From Rarobacter incanus (GTDB lineage Bacteria; Actinomycetota; Actinomycetes; Actinomycetales; Cellulomonadaceae): 64,000 nt of DNA. The position numbers were made by a program, and so were the translations under genes. The stretch spans positions 2,294,001 to 2,358,000 of the forward strand of contig NZ_VFNV01000001.1 of the NCBI RefSeq assembly GCF_006715765.1. Direction: 5' to 3'. Positions within the stretch are counted from its first letter, which is position 1; every line of letters begins with the position of its first letter. A model generated the notes under the pieces. That model had not been told where the DNA came from. It worked only from the letters and a program-made list of their open reading frames with translations, and did not search any database. This document shows positions 58,953 through 64,000 of this stretch, in pieces.

Positions 58953-60068
58953 GTGGCCACTACTGATTTTCCCGTTGAAATCTCACAGTTGCGATCGACT
59001 CTGGGGACGATCTCCGCTGTTTCCGACCCCGCGGCGTTGCGCGCAAAGATCACGGACCTCTCCGCGCAGGCGGCCGCCCCAGATTTGTGGGATGACCAGG
59101 AAAAGGCCCAAGCAGTGACCTCGGCGTTGTCGCAGGCGCAATCCGAGCTGGAACGCATAACCTCGATGGAGGCCCGGATCGATGATCTGGAAGCGCTGGT
59201 CGAGTTGGCGGGCGAGGAAAGCGACGACGATTTGCTCGCGGAGGCCGATAACGAGCTCACCGCGATCCGCAAGGACCTCGACGCGCTGGAAGTGCGCACG
59301 CTTTTGAGCGGTGAATACGACTCGCGCGAAGCGGTGGTCACCATCCGGGCCGGGGCCGGGGGCATCGACGCGGCCGACTTTGCCGACATGCTGCTGCGCA
59401 TGTACCTGCGCTGGGCCGAGCGGCACGGCTACCCCACGTCCGTACTCGATACCTCGTACGCGGAGGAGGCGGGGCTCAAATCCGCCACCTTCGAGGTCAA
59501 GGCGCCCTATGCGTTCGGCACGCTGAGCGTCGAGGCGGGCACCCACCGGCTCGTGCGCATCTCTCCGTTCGACAACCAGGGACGCAGGCAGACCTCTTTC
59601 GCCGCAGTGGAGGTTGTCCCGCTCATCGAACAGACCGATTCGATCGAAATTCCGGAATCGGAAATCAAGGTGGACGTGTTCCGATCATCGGGGCCAGGTG
59701 GGCAATCGGTCAACACCACCGATTCGGCGGTCCGCATGACGCACATACCCACCGGGATCGTCGTGTCGATGCAGAACGAAAAGTCGCAGATCCAGAACCG
59801 TGCGGCCGCCCTGCGCGTGCTTCAGTCGCGGCTGCTCTTGGAGCGCCAAGCGGAGGAGCGAGCGAAGAAAAAGGAGCTTGCGGGCGACATCAAGGCGTCC
59901 TGGGGCGATCAGATGCGCAGCTACGTCTTGCAGCCCTATCAGATGGTCAAGGACTTGCGCACCGAGCACGAGGTGGGGAACACGGGCGCGGTCTTTGATG
60001 GTGACATCGACGACTTCATCGAGGCCGGAATCCGCTGGCGCCGGTCCCAGGACCGGGCGGATAGCTGA
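58953..60068 (+). CDS. prfB: Peptide chain release factor 2
   Basis: About 371 residues. It reads UGA and UAA stop codons on the ribosome. The GGQ hydrolysis motif is [20 protein letters not shown] near residue 250; the stop-recognition loop [14 protein letters not shown] near 205 contains the RF2 SPF tripeptide. The in-frame sequence has no internal UGA, so the programmed frameshift of many bacterial RF2 genes is absent. GTG 58953 is preferred; a TAGCCT hexamer lies 8 bases upstream and GAGGA is too close for a normal ribosome site, so the message may be leaderless. It heads prfB-ftsE-ftsX. Confidence 0.96.
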   Translation: MATTDFPVEISQLRSTLGTISAVSDPAALRAKITDLSAQAAAPDLWDDQEKAQAVTSALSQAQSELERITSMEARIDDLEALVELAGEESDDDLLAEADNELTAIRKDLDALEVRTLLSGEYDSREAVVTIRAGAGGIDAADFADMLLRMYLRWAERHGYPTSVLDTSYAEEAGLKSATFEVKAPYAFGTLSVEAGTHRLVRISPFDNQGRRQTSFAAVEVVPLIEQTDSIEIPESEIKVDVFRSSGPGGQSVNTTDSAVRMTHIPTGIVVSMQNEKSQIQNRAAALRVLQSRLLLERQAEERAKKKELAGDIKASWGDQMRSYVLQPYQMVKDLRTEHEVGNTGAVFDGDIDDFIEAGIRWRRSQDRADS

Positions 60069-60205
60069 ATGTGACACCGCGCCTGCGCCGCTGAGCGTTT
60101 CCTGAATTCCGGCGTGTCTGGGCGTTACCCCCCGAGCGTGGCCATAGGCTCAAACACGACTAGTGCCGACCATCGACACAATTCGAGGCAAGGGGATCGC
60201 AGCAC

Positions 60206-60895
60206 GTGATTCGGTTCGACAACGTGACCAAGGTGTACGCGCGCGGGGCGCGACCCGCACTCAACGACATCTCGCTTGAGATAGAGCGCGAGGAATTCGT
60301 GTTCCTGGTCGGCGCCTCGGGGTCGGGCAAATCGACGTTCTTGCGCCTTGTGCTGCGCGAGGAGAGAGCGACGACGGGTCGGATATTCGTGGCGGGCCAG
60401 GATCTCACGGGACTGTCCAATTGGAAGGTCCCCGCGCTGCGGCGCCATATCGGAGCGGTGTTTCAGGATTTCCGCCTGTTGCCCAACAAGAATGTGTTCG
60501 AAAATGTGGCCTTTGCGTTGCAAGTCACGGGGCGGCCTCGTCACCAAATTCGCACCACTGTGCCCGAGATGCTGGAATTGGTCGGGTTGGCGGGGAAGGA
60601 AAAACGTCGACCACACGAACTTTCCGGAGGCGAGCAGCAGCGCGTCGCGATCGCGCGCGCCATGGTGAACAGACCGCCGATTTTGCTGGCCGATGAGCCC
60701 ACCGGAAACCTGGACCCGACGACGTCGCTCGGGATCATGCGGTTGCTGGACCGCATCAACCGCAGCGGCACCACGGTCGTCATGGCCACTCACGACGACG
60801 AGATCGTTGACCAGATGCGCAAGCGCGTGATCGAACTTTCCACCGGGGATCTGGTTCGCGACCAATCCCGCGGCGTCTACGGCGCATCCCGCTAG
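60206..60895 (+). CDS. ftsE: Cell division ATP-binding protein FtsE
   Basis: 229 residues starting with GTG. Walker A is [10 protein letters not shown] near residue 37, signature [15 protein letters not shown] near 140, Walker [14 protein letters not shown] near 160 and switch His in [10 protein letters not shown] near 195. FtsE pairs with membrane FtsX as a mechanotransmitting ABC complex at the septum. [20 protein letters not shown] near 70 fits FtsE. It is followed 12 bases on by ftsX. Confidence 0.96.
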   Translation: MIRFDNVTKVYARGARPALNDISLEIEREEFVFLVGASGSGKSTFLRLVLREERATTGRIFVAGQDLTGLSNWKVPALRRHIGAVFQDFRLLPNKNVFENVAFALQVTGRPRHQIRTTVPEMLELVGLAGKEKRRPHELSGGEQQRVAIARAMVNRPPILLADEPTGNLDPTTSLGIMRLLDRINRSGTTVVMATHDDEIVDQMRKRVIELSTGDLVRDQSRGVYGASR

Positions 60896-60907
60896 GAGAA
60901 AAAGAAC

Positions 60908-61822
60908 GTGCGTTTCCAATTCATAGCTTCAGAGATCTGGATCGGTCTGCGCCGCAACCTCTCCATGACTGTTGCCGTCATCATTGTCGCGTTCGTATCG
61001 CTGACATTCATCGGATCGGCCGCGCTGCTGCAGACCCAGGTGACTAAATTCAAGGATGACTGGTACGGCAAGGTCGAGGTTTCGGTGCTTTTGTGCCCGA
61101 CTAATTCTGCGAAGACCCAGTGTGCGTCGGGGGAGGCAACGGAAGCGCAGATCAAGGAAATCGAGTCGGTGCTGGCTTCGCCGGAAGTCGCGCCGGAAAT
61201 CGAAAAGGTCAGTTTCGAATCGAAGGCCGACGCGTGGAAGTCCTTCTCGAAGCGGTTCGCCGACCAGTGGCTGCTATCGCAAGTCACCGAGGCGGATATG
61301 AACGCCTCGTTCCGCATCAAGCTGGTCGATCCGCAGAAGTATCAGGTTATTGCCGATGTGCTGACCGGGAAACCCGGCGTCGAGGAGGTGCAGGACCAAA
61401 GGCAGATCCTGGAGCCTATTTTTCGCGTCCTGAATGGGGCCACCATCGTCGCCGCGTCGCTGGCTGCGGTGATGCTATTGGCGGCCGTGTTGCTGATCAC
61501 CACGACCATCCGCCTGTCGGCGCTGAGCCGCCGTCGCGAAACCGGAATCATGCGGCTGGTTGGTGCCTCCAACTTCGTCATCCGCTTGCCGTTCATGTTG
61601 GAAGGCGCGTTCGCTGCGCTGATCGGCAGCGTGCTGGCGGTCACCGGCCTGTGGGCCGCGGTGAAGTATTTGGGGCAGGCCGCCCAATCGAGCAGCCTGC
61701 AATGGGTGCCCGTGGTCACCGCCCACGACGTGTGGACGATAGCGCCATATCTCATCGTTACGGCCGTGGTCGTGGCGATGGCAGCATCCGCCCTGACCCT
61801 GCGACGATTCTTAAAGGTGTGA
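60908..61822 (+). CDS. ftsX: Cell division protein FtsX
   Basis: 304 residues starting with GTG after an AGGAGA ribosome site. Four helices: one near residue 22-45 (MTVAVIIVAFVSLTFIGSA), and three in the C-terminal half. The large extracellular loop (residues 46-170) contains two Cys (LLCPTNSAKTQCASG) and probably contacts a peptidoglycan hydrolase. LSRRRETGIMRLVGASNFVI near 208 is the FtsX motif. ATP cycling by FtsE drives its loop to activate the downstream M23 protein. Confidence 0.96.
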   Translation: MRFQFIASEIWIGLRRNLSMTVAVIIVAFVSLTFIGSAALLQTQVTKFKDDWYGKVEVSVLLCPTNSAKTQCASGEATEAQIKEIESVLASPEVAPEIEKVSFESKADAWKSFSKRFADQWLLSQVTEADMNASFRIKLVDPQKYQVIADVLTGKPGVEEVQDQRQILEPIFRVLNGATIVAASLAAVMLLAAVLLITTTIRLSALSRRRETGIMRLVGASNFVIRLPFMLEGAFAALIGSVLAVTGLWAAVKYLGQAAQSSSLQWVPVVTAHDVWTIAPYLIVTAVVVAMAASALTLRRFLKV

Positions 61823-61826
61823 TTCG

Positions 61827-63233
61827 ATGCGATTACGGGGCGTAGCCGGTCTGGTGGCGGCCGGCCTAGTTGCCGCGATGACGTTCGCGCCGGCGGCGGG
61901 CGCCGACGACCTAGCCGATTTGCAGGCCAAGCTCAACAAGGCCAAGGCGAATGCCAAAGCCAATGAGCAGGCGCAAGACGACATCGTTGACGACCTCGAG
62001 CACTCTGATAAGGAATTGACCAAGGCCTACGAAGCACTAGAAAAGACGCAGGCGCAGATTCCCGTCGCGCAGGCCGAGTTAGACAAGGCCAATGGCGAAT
62101 ACGAGGTCGCGCAGCGCGAGGCGGCCAGCATCGCCGAACGCCTCGATGACGCCAAACAAGAGCAGTCGGCCATCGCGGAGCAGATCACCAAGAACGAAGC
62201 AGATACCGAGAAGGCGCGCAACGGCATAGCGCAGATGGCGCGCGACTACGCCGCCGGGAACTACCGGATGACATCGGTCGAACTGGTCGTGGGGGCAAGC
62301 GATTTCGGCGACGTGCTTGCCGAGTACAACCTGTCGCAAACCGCGATCCGCACGGAGTCCGAAGCGATGCAGGCCGTGCGGGAAGCCAACGCCGTGGCGA
62401 CGAACATGCAGGTGCGATTGGAAGCGACGAAGGAAACGATCTCTTCGTTGCAGACGCAAGCGCAACAAAACATCGTCGACACCAAGACGGCGCGCGACGC
62501 CGCTTCGGCCGCCAAGTCGAAGCTCGAAAAGCTTGAGGCCGATCAAAAGAGCGCGGCTGCGACGCTCGAATCGCGAAAGGCCGCCGAGCAGGAGCAGCAG
62601 AAGAAGCTGGCAGAGGACGGCGACAACCTCTCCGATGAGATCCAAAAGCTCATCGGCCTGACCAAGGCCGAGCGGGCGCGCCTGAAGAAGCAACGCGAGG
62701 AACAGGAACGCAAGGCCCGCGAGGCCGCCGAGAAGGCCGCAAAGGAAGGCAAGGCCAACGGCGGATCCTCGGGATCCAGCGGGTCGGGTGGGGGATCGTC
62801 CAACGGCGGCTCGTCCGGGGGCGGCAAGGGTTCCGGCGTGCTCAAGTACCCGACCGCCGTTCCGTACATCACATCGTCGTACGGGATGCGCTATCACCCG
62901 GTTTTGCACTACTGGCGGTTGCATGCGGGGACCGACTTCCGGGCGTATTGCGGGACGCCGATCTACGCGGCTCGCGGTGGCACGATCGAGTGGGCCAAGC
63001 TGCGATATGGCTACGGTAACCAGGTCATGATCAACCACGGCACCGTGGGTGGGTCCAACCTGATGACCAGCTACAACCACCTGTCCAAGTTTGCGGTGAG
63101 CACCGGTGAGAAGGTCAAGGCCGGCGACCTGGTCGGATACGCGGGCGCGACGGGCACGGTTACCGCGTGTCACCTCCACTTCGAGGTATACGTCAACGGC
63201 AACACCGTGAACCCCGTCACGAAGCTTTCGTAG
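61827..63233 (+). CDS. M23 peptidoglycan hydrolase with N-terminal coiled coil (EnvC-like)
   Basis: 468 residues. A signal peptide ends near AGA-DDL (residue 26). Residues 27-290 form a long coiled coil (LNKAKANAKANEQAQDDIVD and onward), a Ser/Gly linker spans about 312-340, and the LytM/M23 zinc peptidase domain follows. The zinc and catalytic ligands are His366 and Asp370 in HAGTD, and His449-x-His451 in CHLHFEV. All catalytic residues are present, so it should cleave peptidoglycan cross-links, unlike degenerate activators. It lies 5 bases after ftsX, matching FtsEX-controlled septal hydrolases (EnvC, or RipC in mycobacteria). Confidence 0.93.
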   Translation: MRLRGVAGLVAAGLVAAMTFAPAAGADDLADLQAKLNKAKANAKANEQAQDDIVDDLEHSDKELTKAYEALEKTQAQIPVAQAELDKANGEYEVAQREAASIAERLDDAKQEQSAIAEQITKNEADTEKARNGIAQMARDYAAGNYRMTSVELVVGASDFGDVLAEYNLSQTAIRTESEAMQAVREANAVATNMQVRLEATKETISSLQTQAQQNIVDTKTARDAASAAKSKLEKLEADQKSAAATLESRKAAEQEQQKKLAEDGDNLSDEIQKLIGLTKAERARLKKQREEQERKAREAAEKAAKEGKANGGSSGSSGSGGGSSNGGSSGGGKGSGVLKYPTAVPYITSSYGMRYHPVLHYWRLHAGTDFRAYCGTPIYAARGGTIEWAKLRYGYGNQVMINHGTVGGSNLMTSYNHLSKFAVSTGEKVKAGDLVGYAGATGTVTACHLHFEVYVNGNTVNPVTKLS

Positions 63234-63400
63234 CTTGCAACGCGGTGATGGTCGCGAAATAAAAACGGGCTTTGCCGGGAGCGTTGTACTAGGCTGAGGG
63301 CCGAGATCGCGGGGGCGGGCGCGGCCTGGAGGGGCGTGGCGCGGTGCCTCGCACCCCACGATAGGCACGGCGCCGCACCCGCACTTAGGAGGCTGTATCC

Positions 63401-63922
63401 ATGGCGAAGAATCGTATGTTCAATGTTGCCCCGACGCCGTCCAAAAAGGTTCCGGACCGGGTCCCGGTGAAGACGCTCATCGCGTCGAACAAGCGGGCGC
63501 GTCATGACTATGCGATCGATGACGTGTTGGAGGCCGGCGTGGTGCTGACCGGAACCGAAGTCAAGGCGTTGCGGGCCGGACGGGCGTCGCTGATCGACGC
63601 CTACGTCGCGGTGGATCGCGGTGAGGCCTGGCTGGAGGCGGCGCATATTGCCGAATACGCGCAGGGAACGTGGACGAACCACGCTCCGCGCCGCAAACGC
63701 AAGTTGCTTTTGCACCGCTTCGAGATCGACCGGTTGGATCAACGGATTCGCGAAAAGGGATACACGATCGTGCCGTTGTCCTTGTACTTCCTGGATGGAC
63801 GGGTCAAGGTCGAGATCGGCGTCGGGCGGGGCAAGAAGGAATGGGACAAGCGTCAGGCCCTGCGCGAGCGGCAGGACAATCTCGAGGCGCAACGCTCGAT
63901 GCGCTACCGCGAATTGGGTTAG
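63401..63922 (+). CDS. smpB: SsrA-binding protein (trans-translation)
   Basis: 173 residues, longer than the usual 150-160 by an N-terminal tail ([20 protein letters not shown]). Core motifs are [20 protein letters not shown] near residue 28, [19 protein letters not shown] near 50, [15 protein letters not shown] near 96 and [20 protein letters not shown] near 135. It delivers tmRNA to stalled ribosomes. An AGGAGG site lies 8 bases before the ATG. The ssrA gene is not in the window and may lie just to the right. Confidence 0.96.
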   Translation: MAKNRMFNVAPTPSKKVPDRVPVKTLIASNKRARHDYAIDDVLEAGVVLTGTEVKALRAGRASLIDAYVAVDRGEAWLEAAHIAEYAQGTWTNHAPRRKRKLLLHRFEIDRLDQRIREKGYTIVPLSLYFLDGRVKVEIGVGRGKKEWDKRQALRERQDNLEAQRSMRYRELG

Positions 63923-63923
63923 C

Positions 63924-63948
63924 CGGTCGCTCCCGGTTGCCGCGACCG
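63924..63948 (+). terminator. Weak hairpin after smpB
   Basis: CGGTCGC and GCGACCG pair with an 11-base loop two bases after the stop. No T run; it may end the smpB message. The last 50 bases of the window show nothing else I can support. Confidence 0.4.
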
Positions 63949-64000
63949 ATCACGCGCCATATGCTTGGGGGTCCGAGTGTCAATCGGTCGGGAGTTACAT

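Noticed and set aside
58944-60068. Programmed frameshift in prfB
   Set aside because: The frame is open from start to stop with no in-frame TGA, so no frameshift is needed.

Overview
The window is about 65% GC and reads as the chromosome of an Actinomycetota (high-GC Gram-positive) bacterium, probably in or near Actinomycetales/Micrococcales. Reasons: a GlgE-Mak glucan pathway, a class E sortase, an acid-resistance (MarP-like) membrane protease, a DUF3515 lipoprotein beside thiL, an IclR regulator divergent from leuCD, a prfB without a programmed frameshift, many 4-base ATGA/GTGA gene overlaps, and several probable leaderless starts. I see no rRNA, CRISPR array, insertion sequence or prophage. 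The genes are dense and mostly chromosomal core, with one clearly accessory locus at about 39.8-48.0 kb.

Layout. 0-4 kb: truncated glgB, a condensation-domain/GNAT fusion and an alpha/beta hydrolase. 4.2-10.9 kb: gltX-HAD phosphatase, a small membrane protein, a glutamine amidotransferase, a divergent YeiH-type exporter/LysR pair, a secreted HNH nuclease and a 41-residue acidic protein. 10.9-18.2 kb: ddl, a Cys/Met-type PLP enzyme, and the leuC-leuD-plsC-gpsA operon divergent from an IclR regulator. 18.4-19.9 kb: tRNA-Gln(CTG), tRNA-Glu(CTC), small repeats and a membrane protein. 19.97-29.06 kb: a complete N-acetylglucosamine-sugar regulon (ROK kinase, NagZ-type GH3 hexosaminidase, ABC importer, ROK repressor, divergent nagB-nagA), with overlapping back-to-back promoters and a palindromic operator in between. 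29.1-32.2 kb: DUF3515 lipoprotein, thiL, a GNAT and a strongly basic secreted protein.

32.3-34.2 kb: cimA (citramalate synthase, isoleucine route), preceded by what looks like a ribosome-mediated transcription attenuator: a promoter, a probably leaderless 11-codon peptide with three consecutive Ile codons, and an intrinsic terminator. 34.3-39.8 kb: an operon of a putative DNA glycosylase, Ski2-like helicase, YbaK deacylase, PLP-homeostasis protein and an unknown. 39.9-47.9 kb: an EssC/EccC-like three-ATPase protein facing a translationally coupled four-gene operon (WXG100-like protein, helical protein, Cys-containing protein, and a protein with a C-terminal lipase-like domain). This looks like a compact type VII secretion/effector module lacking the usual membrane partners within the window.

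48.0-54.6 kb: aldo/keto reductase, methyltransferase, FAH-family hydrolase and the coupled glgE-mak pair. 54.7-58.9 kb: class E sortase, a 51-residue membrane protein, MarP-like protease and an O-antigen-ligase/TPR protein. 58.9-64 kb: prfB, ftsE, ftsX, an M23 peptidoglycan hydrolase and smpB, a conserved division/ribosome-rescue block. Three perfect DnaA-box 9-mers (TTATCCACA) lie between genes at 39.8, 48.0 and 50.0 kb, around the type VII locus. All functional calls come from motifs read by eye; no database search was possible.
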